Positions 16,636 through 24,733 are shown, numbered from the stretch's first letter. The stretch: 64,000 nt of DNA from Bradyrhizobium erythrophlei (GCF_900142985.1 NZ_LT670849.1:4480501-4544500), one strand, 5' to 3'. Numbers and translations: made by a program. Notes: generated by a model from the sequence alone, not told the origin.

Positions 16636-17877
16636 ATGGGATACGAGGCAGGACATAGCGCGAAGCTGGACGCGTGTGAGCAGGACCGGCTCGCCGCGCT
16701 GGACCAGTATGACGTGCTGGATACTCCGCCCGAAGAAGCGTTCGATCGCATCACCCGCCTGGTTCGCAGCATCTTCGGCGTCTCGATGTCGACGGTGACC
16801 CTGATCGACGGCCATCGCCAGTGGTTCAAGTCGCAACAGGGAATGCCGAACGCCGAGACCGAGCGCGCGCCCGCGCTCTGCAACGCGGCGATCCACCATC
16901 CGCGTCCGCTCGTCGTGCCGGATACGTTGCAGGACAGGCGATTTGCCGACAATCCGTTTGTCGTCGGCGCCCCGTTCATCCGCTTCTACGCCGGCGTTCA
17001 GCTTCGCTCGCCGGAAGGGCACGCGATCGGCACGCTGTGCGCGATGCACGACCAGCCGAAGACATTCGATAATGCGCAATTGGCCATTCTCGTCGACCTC
17101 GCCAAGACCGTCACCAGTGAACTCGAACTACGCACGGTGGCGACACGGGACGCGCTGACCGGCGCGCTGTCGCGGCGCGCGCTGCGCGAGGAGTGTTCGC
17201 GGGCGATTTCGCTCGCCCGGCGGCATCGCTTCGAGCTTGCCTGCATCTTCTTCGACCTCGATCATTTCAAGAACATCAACGACACCCATGGCCACGGCAC
17301 CGGCGGCCAGGTGCTGCGGGCCTGTGTCGAGGCCTGCCGCGGCGAGCTGCGCTCGACCGATACCGTCGGCCGTTTCGGCGGCGAGGAATTCGTCGTGCTG
17401 TTGCCGCATACCGGCGCCCAGGCGGCGATGGCCGTCGCCGAAAAAATTCGCGGGGCGATCGCGCGCTGCCGGGTCGAGGCCGAAGCCGGGCCCTTGCGCG
17501 TCACCGCAAGCTTCGGCGTCGCCGCGCTCGATGGCGGCGATCTCGACGTCGACCAGCTCGTCAAGCGCGCCGATGCCGCGCTCTATGCCGCCAAGGATGG
17601 TGGGCGCAACAATTGCCAGATGTGGCAGACGGTCGAGGAGGTCAATCCCGGCCTGCTGCGGCGCGTCTTGAAGGCCGGCCAGATCACCTTCAATGGCGGC
17701 CGTTCGACCATCGAATGCACCATCCGTGGGCTGTCGCGAAACGGCGCCATGTTGCAGGTGATTTCGACCGCCGATGTGCCGGATCGCTTCAAGCTCGGCG
17801 TGCTGTCGGATGAACTGTATCGGATGTGCAGGATTGCGACCAAGCGCGACACCCAGATCGAAGTCGTGTTCGAATAG
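16636..17877 (+). CDS. GAF-GGDEF diguanylate cyclase with degenerate PilZ-like tail
   Basis: A 413-residue cytoplasmic sensor enzyme. Residues about 20-150 are a GAF domain; 160-335 are a GGDEF domain with the active signature GGEEF at 248-252 and an inhibitory I-site RSTD at 239-242, exactly five residues before it. Such enzymes make cyclic di-GMP from two GTP and are inhibited by the product. Residues about 345-413 resemble a PilZ domain ('RRVLKAGQITFNGGRSTIEC', 'GLSRNGAML'), but the RxxxR and D/NxSxxG ligand residues are not intact, so binding of cyclic di-GMP there is doubtful. No ligand for the GAF domain can be named. The gene stands alone. Confidence 0.88.
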   Translation: MGYEAGHSAKLDACEQDRLAALDQYDVLDTPPEEAFDRITRLVRSIFGVSMSTVTLIDGHRQWFKSQQGMPNAETERAPALCNAAIHHPRPLVVPDTLQDRRFADNPFVVGAPFIRFYAGVQLRSPEGHAIGTLCAMHDQPKTFDNAQLAILVDLAKTVTSELELRTVATRDALTGALSRRALREECSRAISLARRHRFELACIFFDLDHFKNINDTHGHGTGGQVLRACVEACRGELRSTDTVGRFGGEEFVVLLPHTGAQAAMAVAEKIRGAIARCRVEAEAGPLRVTASFGVAALDGGDLDVDQLVKRADAALYAAKDGGRNNCQMWQTVEEVNPGLLRRVLKAGQITFNGGRSTIECTIRGLSRNGAMLQVISTADVPDRFKLGVLSDELYRMCRIATKRDTQIEVVFE

Positions 17878-17985
17878 GCGTGATTTAAGCGCACCGAACG
17901 CCCGCCTATTGGCGATTTTCCCTTGCCGAGAACAGTTCTCTGGGATCAAATCGGTCCGCGTTCAACATTTCCCCGGGGAGATACA

Positions 17986-18222
17986 ATGCTTAGAAAAATC
18001 ATGCTGGCGGGTCTGGTCGTCGCATTTGCCGGCGGTGCGGCCTTTGCGCAGGATGCGAGCTGCGATGCCAAGGCGGTTGGCAAGGACGGCAAGCCGCTCG
18101 CCGGCGCGGCCAAGACGTCCTCGATGAAGAAGTGCTGTGAGGCGGCCGCGGTGAGCGCGGATGGCAAGAAGCTTTCCGGCGCTGCCAAGACCTCTTCCGT
18201 CAAGAAGTGCATGGGCGCCTGA
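17986..18222 (+). CDS. Small exported PsiF-repeat-like protein
   Basis: A 78-residue protein with a signal peptide (residues 1-22, ending 'GAAFA'). Two near-identical units follow: 'CDAKAVGKDGKPLAGAAKTS' and 'CEAAAVSADGKKLSGAAKTS', each ending in S-x-K-K-C. The pattern Cys...Lys...Leu-x-Gly-Ala-Ala-Lys...Lys-Lys-Cys is that of the PsiF repeat, named for a phosphate-starvation-induced E. coli protein of unknown function. The ATG at 17986 has GGGGAGATACA in front. A terminator hairpin follows at 18250-18277. Confidence 0.8.
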   Translation: MLRKIMLAGLVVAFAGGAAFAQDASCDAKAVGKDGKPLAGAAKTSSMKKCCEAAAVSADGKKLSGAAKTSSVKKCMGA

Positions 18223-18249
18223 TCGCGCAGTGCGCATTCTCGGATCGAG

Positions 18250-18277
18250 AGCCGCTCTTCGGGGCGGCTTTCTTTTT
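18250..18277 (+). terminator. Rho-independent terminator after the PsiF-like gene
   Basis: Stem AGCCGC (18250-18255) pairs with GCGGCT (18264-18269), then a T-rich run TTTCTTTTT. The stem is short (6 bp) but the T-tract is good. Confidence 0.65.
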
Positions 18278-18456
18278 GCGCTTTGAAAATCGAGTTCTGC
18301 GATGCGGCATACGTTGTCGAAAGAAACTCGCAATAAATAAGGCTGGCGCTCCCCGGTTTTGCCTTGTTCGACCAAGGAAGCGCCCCAATAATCCCAAAAA
18401 ACCGACGCCTCATGTGGGTAGCTAATGTGTTTGGCCCATCATGTGAGTGAGTAAAC

Positions 18457-18660
18457 ATGGCGCATCAAAATCCCTCAACGAGCTCGGAAGACGGACTGGC
18501 ATCCCTGGCTCAGCCGATGGCACATGAGGCTGAGGAACGTTCGGAACAGCTTCAGGCGCAGCTCAAAAGCTCGGAGCGGTTGATCGAATATTATAACCAG
18601 GTCGTTGCCGAGATCCGCGCCTCGCTCGAGCGGATTGAAGAGAGCGACAAGGCATCCTGA
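18457..18660 (+). CDS. Small coiled-coil-like protein, unknown
   Basis: A 67-residue hydrophilic protein without signal peptide or membrane segment. The C-terminal 45 residues are rich in Glu, Arg, Leu and Gln with a heptad-like pattern ('EERSEQLQAQLKSSERLIEYY') that suggests a helical coiled coil. The ATG at 18457 has GTGAGTGAG upstream, a weak ribosome-binding site. It could be a small regulator or scaffold; no family recognised. It is followed by the phasin gene on the same strand. Confidence 0.5.
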   Translation: MAHQNPSTSSEDGLASLAQPMAHEAEERSEQLQAQLKSSERLIEYYNQVVAEIRASLERIEESDKAS

Positions 18661-18875
18661 GGAACTCAACTCTCGAATAACGTCCCATTGGCCTCCTCGA
18701 TCCCAAGAGATTTGAGGGGGCCAATTGCTTTTGCGCGGACTCGAATCGCGTGCGTGTTGCATCTCCACATCAACGCCGCGCAACGAACAAGGCGACACCG
18801 CGTTTCAAACGCAATCAGGGCGGACTTCTGACTTTTAGTGATCGCACGACAACTACACGTGAACGGAGTGTGATC

Positions 18876-19448
18876 ATGCCGACGATTCAAGAAGAAAAGC
18901 GCACCAAGCCGCGTTCGCGCAGCCGCAAGGCGGATCAACGCAGCTCAAAGGGCGGGCAGAAACAGGTCGAGGTGAGGGCGGAGGCGGACCCCGTCAGCCC
19001 GATGGTCGCGGAACCCGAGGCGACGGAAGTCCAGGTCGTGGAAATGGAAGCGGTCGTGGTTGATGTCGCGCCGGTGGCAGTGATGGAGCCCGTGATTGCA
19101 ACGGAGCCCGTGGTTGCATTGGAACAGCCGGAACCAACGGCGTTGACCGGTGAAGTGCTGCCGCCGGAAGTCCTTCGGCCCGCGTCTCAGGTAGATGGTT
19201 TTCAGGCGATCGCGCAGGCCTATGGCGAATACTCCAAAAAATCGTGGCTTAACGGACGCTTCCTGATGGAGCGGCTGATCGCGGCACGCACGTTCGACGA
19301 GGCGATCGAGATCCAGGGCGAATTCGCCAAGCAGGCCTACACCAACTTTCTCACCCAGTCGGAGCGGATTTGCGGGCTCTACGGCGCGTGGACCCAGCAA
19401 TTCTTCAGGCCGCTTGAAAAACTCGCAACCGGCTGGCCCCGCAACTAG
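18876..19448 (+). CDS. Phasin-like protein
   Basis: A 190-residue protein. Residues 1-35 are Lys/Arg/Ser-rich, 40-105 are low-complexity with Val, Glu and Pro repeats, and residues about 110-185 match the phasin helical domain ('GFQAIAQAYGEYSKKSWLNG', 'FAKQAYTNFLTQSERIC'). Phasins coat polyhydroxyalkanoate granules and control their size, or act as stress helpers. The ATG at 18876 is chosen because the reading frame upstream looks non-coding and GGAGTG precedes the ATG. The long charged N-terminus is unusual for granule phasins and suggests contact with nucleic acid or another protein. Confidence 0.75.
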   Translation: MPTIQEEKRTKPRSRSRKADQRSSKGGQKQVEVRAEADPVSPMVAEPEATEVQVVEMEAVVVDVAPVAVMEPVIATEPVVALEQPEPTALTGEVLPPEVLRPASQVDGFQAIAQAYGEYSKKSWLNGRFLMERLIAARTFDEAIEIQGEFAKQAYTNFLTQSERICGLYGAWTQQFFRPLEKLATGWPRN

Positions 19449-19545
19449 TTCGGCCGCTCGGAACTCCGCATCACCGTTGCCTCCGGTTCGCGATGCGGAC
19501 ATTTGAGCCAAAGCCACACTGGATCATTTGTCTGCTGGCGTCCTT

Positions 19546-19767
19546 TTAATCGGGCACGCGTCCTGCGTGGTGCAACCAGGCGTGGATGATCTGCCACTTG
19601 TCACGCCGGCCCGGGCGGAAATCCAATAGCGGCGAGCTTCTGTCCTGAAGCTCGCAAAAGAATTTCAGCGTATCGCGGGCGGTTGGCGTTGTGGGATCGA
19701 TCGGCTGGGCCTGGAGCCAACGATCCCATTCTTGAAGCACCTGGGACTTCCACTGATCCTGTCGCAT
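19546..19767 (-). CDS. Conserved-type small hypothetical protein
   Basis: A 73-residue soluble protein rich in Trp (six) and charged residues ('WDRWLQAQP', 'RRDKWQIIHAWLHHAG'). There is no signal peptide. AAGGA lies about 11 bases before the ATG. The composition and codon use are those of a real gene, but I do not recognise a family. It sits alone between the phasin and the exported-protein genes. Confidence 0.6.
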   Translation of the reverse strand: MRQDQWKSQVLQEWDRWLQAQPIDPTTPTARDTLKFFCELQDRSSPLLDFRPGRRDKWQIIHAWLHHAGRVPD

Positions 19768-20116
19768 CGAACGCGCGTCCTTCTGAAGACGTGATGAGAC
19801 CCCCTTTTTGACAAAAAGGGGCCCGGGTGGTTCGCGCTGGTCTTTTGGGAGCAGGTTTCTTGCGCGATCGCTCGGGGAGAGCGATCCGGAAAGTGCCCGA
19901 CGCCGCCGTGCCGGTGAACACTTTCAAACCCACTATGCTCAGGAGGGCTTAACCGTTTCTAAATGCGTCTGCATGGATGTCAAGCGATTGGTCCTGATTT
20001 GGCACCATTCGCTAGACCGGTGTGGTTTTTCGTCCTCGCATTGTCTCTCATTGTGCCACTGGCGCTTTGAATCTAACATCGATTCCAACATCGCGTGCCC
20101 AACGAGATCGAGAGAG
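19768..20116. other. Intergenic region with a short perfect hairpin
   Basis: No gene is supported. At 19801-19821 there is a perfect 9-bp stem with a 3-base loop (CCCCTTTTT gac AAAAAGGGG). It lacks a T-tract outside the stem and lies upstream of the minus-strand gene, so it may be a regulatory hairpin rather than a terminator. Confidence 0.45.
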
Positions 20117-20509
20117 ATGCCGAAAAGCCTTTGCAGCGGCCTTGTCCACATCCCTGGCCCCGTGACGCGACGTCTGGGTGTCGGTTTGGTGACAGCGGCG
20201 TTGGTATTCGCGAACCTGACCGGTGTTTCGACCGTGGCTTCCGCCAGCTACAAAGCGGCTCAGCCGGTCCCGCTCGGTGCGCCGCTTACCTTCGGCATGA
20301 GCCCGGACGAGGTTTCGGCCGTCCTGGGCGTACCCTTGAGTTACGTGCGCGGCAGCCGCGGCAACGAACTCTTGCTGGCGCTGCCGAACGTCAAGGGCAG
20401 CGCGCTCACGATCCGGAGCGACGGGCTTTATTTGCAGTTCCGAAGGGGAAGGCTGAGCGGATGGAAGGGCGATTGGGGAACGGCCAGGCCGCCGTTCGTG
20501 GGCTGGTGA
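20117..20509 (+). CDS. Exported hypothetical protein
   Basis: A 130-residue protein beginning at the ATG at 20117 (GAGAGAG upstream). Residues 1-43 form a long signal peptide ending in 'STVASA'. The mature region has a compact alpha/beta look, with 'FGMSPDEVSAVLGVPLSYVRG' resembling the SmpA/BamE-type short domain in which a helix follows a Gly-Met-x-x-x-x-V motif. That similarity is only suggestive. The next gene starts five bases after the stop. Both are likely secreted and co-transcribed. Confidence 0.65.
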   Translation: MPKSLCSGLVHIPGPVTRRLGVGLVTAALVFANLTGVSTVASASYKAAQPVPLGAPLTFGMSPDEVSAVLGVPLSYVRGSRGNELLLALPNVKGSALTIRSDGLYLQFRRGRLSGWKGDWGTARPPFVGW

Positions 20510-20514
20510 GTGCG

Positions 20515-20880
20515 ATGAGCGTGAGAGCCGCAGTTCTGTTGGCGGCCTTGGCGGCCACGATCGCCGGCGCCTCGGCGCAGACCTATGGCGAGGGCCGCCG
20601 CTACGGCAACGGCAATACCGCGAGCTTCTTCTTTTACGACAACCGCGACGACCAGCGCGATTTCCCGACCAATGGCGTCTTCCCGGGCAACTTCGCCGCC
20701 AGTCCGGTCTGGGCGGGCGTCGGCGCGGCCGGATGGCTCGGCGGCAACCCGCAGCATCAGAACGCGCCCTATCCGTCCCAGAGCTATACCGTCAACACCC
20801 GCGGCTATGTCACCTGTCCGCACACCCGCGTTGAGCTGGGCGCGGACGGGCGGCGCTATGTGCGCTGCCTGACGCCGTAA
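20515..20880 (+). CDS. Exported hypothetical protein
   Basis: A 121-residue protein with a classic signal peptide (residues 1-22, ending 'GASAQ'). The mature part is Gly/Asn/aromatic-rich ('YGNGNTASFFFYDNRDDQRD') with two Cys in the C-terminal 20 residues. No known domain was recognised. It lies five bases after the preceding gene, suggesting an operon of exported proteins that may run to the OmpA-domain gene. Confidence 0.65.
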   Translation: MSVRAAVLLAALAATIAGASAQTYGEGRRYGNGNTASFFFYDNRDDQRDFPTNGVFPGNFAASPVWAGVGAAGWLGGNPQHQNAPYPSQSYTVNTRGYVTCPHTRVELGADGRRYVRCLTP

Positions 20881-20969
20881 CGATCGCCGGCCGGCCCCGG
20901 CGATTAAGCACAGCTTGCGCCCTATTGCGGTCTTGACGGTCGCGGACTGCATCAGGTCTGATTGGCGCC

Positions 20970-21407
20970 ATGGTCCGGGCTTTCTCACGCGCTATTCTGG
21001 CCACGATTGTGTTGGCATCGGCTTCGTCTGCGAGCCTTTCCGCGCCGGTCGAAACCCAGAGCTTCGAAAGCTCGACGACAATCCTGGCGGAAAGCTGTGG
21101 CAAGGACATCGAAGCCAATTGCCTTGGCGTCAGTCTCGATGCGACGCGGCTCAAGGAATGCCTGTCCCGCAATCAGGACGTCGTCTCGGCGCAATGCCGC
21201 GCCGATTACAGCAGGGCGTTCGACGCGATCAGCAAGCGCATTTCCGCGCGCAGTGCGGTCTGGAAGGCGTGCGACCGCGACAAGCAGAAGATCTGTGCCG
21301 AGGCGCAAGGCAAGCCCGGCGAGACCATGGCTTGCCTTTTGAAAGCGCCGACCAAGAGCCTGGGCTGGGGATGCAACCAGGCGCTCGGCCAGGCGGGGTA
21401 CCGCTGA
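20970..21407 (+). CDS. Exported cysteine-rich-repeat protein
   Basis: A 145-residue protein with a signal peptide (residues 1-25). The mature part has about eight Cys spaced as two repeats of the type C-x3-DI-x2-NC...CL...S-x2-C, resembling the cysteine-rich repeat first described in the eukaryotic Golgi glycoprotein GLG1 and present in many rhizobial exported proteins. The Cys probably form disulfides in the periplasm. It ends in TGATG, overlapping the OmpA-domain gene by one base. Confidence 0.72.
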   Translation: MVRAFSRAILATIVLASASSASLSAPVETQSFESSTTILAESCGKDIEANCLGVSLDATRLKECLSRNQDVVSAQCRADYSRAFDAISKRISARSAVWKACDRDKQKICAEAQGKPGETMACLLKAPTKSLGWGCNQALGQAGYR

Positions 21408-22063
21408 TGGCGGCCCGGCGGCTTGTCCTTCTAACCATGGGCTGGCTTGCGATCGCGGTCTTCCCGGTTGCGGCGCAGGAAGCGCCGTCCGCGGAGACCA
21501 TCATCGCCGCGCTCGCCAGGCTCGAGGCGCCCTCCGATATCGAGGTGCCGGCGCTGCGCCAGCAGGCGGCCGATCGCGTCAAGGCCAAGACCGATCCCAT
21601 CGCGCTCAAGCGCCCGCCGATTTCGCGGGAACTGACCAAGCTGCCGCATATCGACCTCGACATTCAGTTCAGCCCGGATACGCCGGTGATCCGCCCGGCC
21701 TCCTACCGCACGATCGCGCGCCTCGCCGATGCGCTGACCAATCCGGCGCTGATGTCTTACGTCTTCCTCGTCGTCGGCCACATGGATGCCAACGGCCGGC
21801 GCGACAACAATCTCTTGCTCAGCCAGCGCCGCGCGGAAGCGATCCGCGACGCGCTGGTGACGACCTTCAAGGTCTCGGCCAAGCGCGTTCACGCGGTCGG
21901 TCTCGGAGAGGAGCAGCTGCTGGACGCCAACAATCCCAAGGCTGCGGCCAACCAGCAGACCCAGATCGTCACGCTGCGCGAGGTCGAGCCGGTGACTCCC
22001 AGCGGAAGCGCCAAACCGCCGGACACCCATGCCAAGAAATCCTCGCGCAAGGGCAGCAAATAA
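21407..22063 (+). CDS. Exported OmpA-domain protein
   Basis: A 218-residue protein with a signal peptide (residues 1-23, ending 'PVAAQ') and an OmpA-C-type peptidoglycan-binding domain at about residues 80-195: 'IDLDIQFSPDTPVIRPASY', 'VVGHMDANGRRDNNLLLSQR' (the family's Asp and Arg that bind diaminopimelate) and 'VHAVGLGEEQLL'. It has no beta-barrel, so it is a soluble or anchored periplasmic cell-wall-binding protein. The ATG overlaps the previous stop (TGATG), indicating translational coupling. The last 25 residues are Lys/Ser-rich. Confidence 0.82.
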   Translation: MAARRLVLLTMGWLAIAVFPVAAQEAPSAETIIAALARLEAPSDIEVPALRQQAADRVKAKTDPIALKRPPISRELTKLPHIDLDIQFSPDTPVIRPASYRTIARLADALTNPALMSYVFLVVGHMDANGRRDNNLLLSQRRAEAIRDALVTTFKVSAKRVHAVGLGEEQLLDANNPKAAANQQTQIVTLREVEPVTPSGSAKPPDTHAKKSSRKGSK

Positions 22064-22240
22064 GGCCAGCCTGCCCGCTGCGCCTTCGCGGATCGATCCA
22101 CAAAAAGGTCAACCCCGCTGACCATCTTTTGGCGTTGCGGGGGTCTGCCGAACTCGTCTAGAACAGGCCATTAGCGGCGATCTTCGGAAACCTTGTGTCA
22201 ATGGTTTTGCCCGAAGGTTGGCTGCAAATAGGGTCTGGCA

Positions 22241-22369
22241 ATGCTGATTCGCGGCGAAATCATCGAGGTTCAGGGGCAGGCGGCCATCGCCATGGCTCCC
22301 GGCTCGATTTCGCTTGCGCCGCCGCCGGCCCTCATTCTCGGCGGGATTCTGCTTCTTATCGGCCCCTGA
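22241..22369 (+). CDS. Leucine-rich leader peptide upstream of leuA (candidate attenuator)
   Basis: A 42-codon reading frame (or 25 codons if read from the ATG at 22292) ends in 'ALILGGILLLIGP', five Leu and three Ile within 11 residues just before the stop TGA. It lies 110 bases upstream of leuA (2-isopropylmalate synthase). Leader peptides with runs of the regulated amino acid, followed by alternative RNA hairpins, are the hallmark of translation-coupled attenuation of leucine biosynthesis. I infer that slow translation at these codons raises leuA expression. AGGG lies nine bases before the ATG. Confidence 0.65.
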   Translation: MLIRGEIIEVQGQAAIAMAPGSISLAPPPALILGGILLLIGP

Positions 22370-22435
22370 GGGCCGTCTGGGCGATTGCGCCTGGGCACTC
22401 AGGGGTTTGTAGCGATAGCAACCGAGAAACCCTTT
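22363..22435 (+). promoter_or_regulatory. Alternative hairpins of the leuA attenuator
   Basis: CCCCTGAG at 22363-22370, overlapping the leader stop codon, pairs perfectly with CTCAGGGG at 22398-22405; an inner hairpin GGGCG/CGCCT lies between. The competing 3' stem is GGGTTT at 22403-22408 with AAACCC at 22427-22432, followed by TTT. The two stems share bases 22403-22405, so they are mutually exclusive. A ribosome reaching the stop codon would cover the first arm and release the terminator-like stem. The terminator stem is weak and the T-tract only three bases long. Confidence 0.55.
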
Positions 22436-22479
22436 AGCGCTCACCTGACATGGCGCGACCGACCCAAAGGAAGTAGCAG

Positions 22480-24039
22480 ATGACCAAAGCCGAAAAGTCC
22501 GAAAAGGACCGCGTCGTTATATTCGACACCACCTTGCGCGACGGCGAACAGTGCCCCGGCGCCACCATGACCTTCGAGGAGAAGCTCGAGGTCGCCGAGA
22601 TGCTCGACGACATGGGCGTCGACATCATCGAGGCGGGTTTTCCCATCACGAGCGAAGGCGACTTCCAGGCGGTCCGCGAGATCGCCCGCCGCTCCAAGAA
22701 CGCGGTCATCGCCGGTCTCTCCCGTGCCCATCCCGACGACATCGACCGCTGTGCGGCCGCGGTGAAATTCGCCAAGCGCGGCCGCGTGCATACGGTGATC
22801 GCGACCTCGCCGTTGCACATGCGGGTGAAGCTCAACAAGACGCCGGAGCAGGTCCTGGAGACCTCGGTCGCCATGGTCTCGCGCGCGCGCAACCAGATCG
22901 ACGACGTCGAATGGTCGGCCGAAGACGGCACGCGTTCGGAGATGGATTACCTGTGCCGCATCGTCGAGGCCGTGATCAAGGCCGGCGCCACCACGGTCAA
23001 CATCCCCGACACCGTGGGTTACACCGTGCCGGAGGAATACACCCACTTCATGCGCACGCTGATCGAGCGGGTGCCGAATTCGGACAAGGCTGTGTTCTCG
23101 GTTCACTGCCACAACGACCTCGGCATGGCGGTCGCGAATTCGCTCGCCGGTGTCGCCGGCGGCGCGCGCCAGGTCGAATGCACCATCAACGGCATCGGCG
23201 AACGCGCGGGCAATGCTGCGCTCGAAGAGATCGTGATGGCGATGCGCGTGCGCAACGACAAATTCCCGTACTGGAACAGGATCGACACCACGAAACTCAC
23301 GGCGGCGTCGAAACTGGTCTCGGCCGCGACGTCGTTCCCGGTGCAGTACAACAAGGCGATCGTCGGGCGGAATGCGTTCGCGCATGAGAGCGGCATCCAT
23401 CAGGACGGCGTGCTGAAGGACGCCTCGACCTACGAGATCATGAAGCCGGAAATGGTCGGGCTGAAGCAGTCGTCGCTGGTGCTCGGCAAGCATTCCGGCC
23501 GCCATGCCTTCGTGCACAAGCTGGAAGAGATGGGCTACAAGCTGGGCGCTAACCAGATCGAGGACGCCTTTGTGCGGATGAAGGCGCTCGCCGATCGCAA
23601 GAAGGACATCTACGACGAGGACATCGAGGCGCTGGTCGACGAGGAGATCGCAGCCTCGCACGACCGCATCAAGCTCGCCTCGCTGACGGTGATCGCCGGC
23701 ACGCACGGGCCGCAGCGCGCGACCATGAAGCTCGACGTCGACGGCCAGATCAGGATTGAGGAAGCCGAAGGCAACGGTCCGGTCGATGCGGTGTTCAACT
23801 GCATCAAGCGGCTGGTGCCGCACGAGGCCAAGCTCGAACTCTATCAGGTGCACGCCGTCACCGAAGGCACCGACGCGCAAGCCGAAGTGTCGGTGCGGCT
23901 CGCCCATGAGGGCCGCTCGATGACCGCGCGCGCCGCCGATCCGGATACGCTCGTGGCATCCGCGAAAGCCTATCTCGGCGCGCTCAACAAGATCGTCATG
24001 AAGCGCCAGCGCGACGTGCCGGCGCAGGCGGCGGGCTAG
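22480..24039 (+). CDS. leuA: 2-isopropylmalate synthase
   Basis: A 519-residue cytoplasmic enzyme that condenses acetyl-CoA with 2-oxoisovalerate, the first committed step of leucine synthesis. The HMGL-type barrel begins with 'VVIFDTTLRDGEQCPG' and includes the metal-binding HCH at residues 209-211. 'GIGERAGNAALEE' and 'VGRNAFAHESGIHQDGVLK' are signatures of the bacterial short type. The regulatory LeuA-dimer domain fills about residues 390-500 and mediates leucine feedback. AAAGGAAGTAGCAG precedes the ATG. The upstream leader suggests attenuation as well. The TAG stop is part of a dispersed repeat, and a strong terminator lies 60 bases downstream. Confidence 0.97.
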   Translation: MTKAEKSEKDRVVIFDTTLRDGEQCPGATMTFEEKLEVAEMLDDMGVDIIEAGFPITSEGDFQAVREIARRSKNAVIAGLSRAHPDDIDRCAAAVKFAKRGRVHTVIATSPLHMRVKLNKTPEQVLETSVAMVSRARNQIDDVEWSAEDGTRSEMDYLCRIVEAVIKAGATTVNIPDTVGYTVPEEYTHFMRTLIERVPNSDKAVFSVHCHNDLGMAVANSLAGVAGGARQVECTINGIGERAGNAALEEIVMAMRVRNDKFPYWNRIDTTKLTAASKLVSAATSFPVQYNKAIVGRNAFAHESGIHQDGVLKDASTYEIMKPEMVGLKQSSLVLGKHSGRHAFVHKLEEMGYKLGANQIEDAFVRMKALADRKKDIYDEDIEALVDEEIAASHDRIKLASLTVIAGTHGPQRATMKLDVDGQIRIEEAEGNGPVDAVFNCIKRLVPHEAKLELYQVHAVTEGTDAQAEVSVRLAHEGRSMTARAADPDTLVASAKAYLGALNKIVMKRQRDVPAQAAG

Positions 24040-24066
24040 GTAGCGAACGTCAAACCCGCTCCACTA
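24038..24066. repeat. CTAG-bounded repeat overlapping the leuA stop
   Basis: The segment CTAG-GTAGCGAACGTCAAACCCGCTCCA-CTAG spans the last base pair of the leuA stop codon and the following 27 bases. It differs from the 7745 and 45185 copies at four or five positions. CTAG on both sides is notable. Confidence 0.7.
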
Positions 24067-24100
24067 GCGACAACCATCGCTCACAAACTGCCTCGAACGA

Positions 24101-24128
24101 AAAGCCCCGGACCTGTCCGGGGCTTTTT
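24101..24128 (+). terminator. Rho-independent terminator of leuA
   Basis: A perfect 11-bp stem (AAAGCCCCGGA at 24101-24111, complement at 24116-24126) with the loop CCTG is followed by a T run. Confidence 0.92.
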
Positions 24129-24212
24129 CGATTCGGCACCTCACGATCTGCTCACGATCGCTCACGACGGCTCGCGAACGACTCACTTACTCGTTATCTC
24201 AAGGTGAAGTCT

Positions 24213-24238
24213 GGAACGGGAACCGGCGATGTAACGTT
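24213..24238 (+). promoter_or_regulatory. Sigma-EcfG-type promoter
   Basis: GGAAC at 24213-24217, a 17-base spacer and CGTT at 24235-24238 match the general-stress consensus GGAAC-N16/17-CGTT of alphaproteobacteria. The gene start lies 65 bases further on. This is the best match of its type in the window. Confidence 0.65.
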
Positions 24239-24302
24239 TTCGCGCAGCCCAGAGGCGAAAACGCCCGGGTCAAGGGAGGGGAAAACCCAACGGAGAAACA
24301 AA

Positions 24303-24671
24303 ATGAACCCAGCAAGAACTTCGATCGCTGCCACGGCTTTCGCGTGTGCCGCACTCTTCTCGGTGGCGAGCGCCCAGGCCGCCGCCGACCACGCGCATGC
24401 CGTGAAGCATGTCGCGGCTCACCACCATCATCATCACGCGCGCGGTCCTGTTGCCGCCGGCGCCGATCTCGCGGCCGGCGCATTCGACACGGCCGGCGTG
24501 GTGGCGGCTGGTGCAATTGGCACGGCGGGCGCGATCGCGGCAGCGCCGTTCGGCACGGGACCCTATGCAGGCAACGGCTATTACGGGTCGAGCACCTGGG
24601 GCGACTTTGATTGCAGCCCCGGTTACGCCGGCTGCCGTCCCTATGCGACGAAGGACTGGAGCAAGCCGTAA
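24303..24671 (+). CDS. Exported histidine-rich small protein
   Basis: A 122-residue protein. The signal peptide is residues 1-27 ('ALFSVASAQA'). The mature N-terminus holds a hexahistidine run with other His ('AHAVKHVAAHHHHHH'), then an Ala/Gly-rich stretch, then a C-terminal part with two Cys and several aromatic residues ('CSPGYAGCRPY'). A His cluster could bind divalent metals, but this is inference. The start has GGAG nine bases ahead. The upstream promoter is of EcfG type, so stress induction is likely. A strong terminator closes the gene. Confidence 0.8.
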   Translation: MNPARTSIAATAFACAALFSVASAQAAADHAHAVKHVAAHHHHHHARGPVAAGADLAAGAFDTAGVVAAGAIGTAGAIAAAPFGTGPYAGNGYYGSSTWGDFDCSPGYAGCRPYATKDWSKP

Positions 24672-24702
24672 GCGCGCTTCCCGGCTGACAAGACCATGAG
24701 CG

Positions 24703-24733
24703 AAGAGGCGGCCGCGATGGCCGCCTCTTTTGT
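24703..24733 (+). terminator. Rho-independent terminator
   Basis: Stem AAGAGGCGGCC (24703-24713) with complement GGCCGCCTCTT (24719-24729), loop GCGAT, then TTGTTTT. Confidence 0.9.

Noticed and set aside
22109..22444. Minus-strand frame of 111 codons over the leuA leader
   Set aside because: It runs antisense to the leader and hairpins and has no ribosome-binding site or recognisable content.
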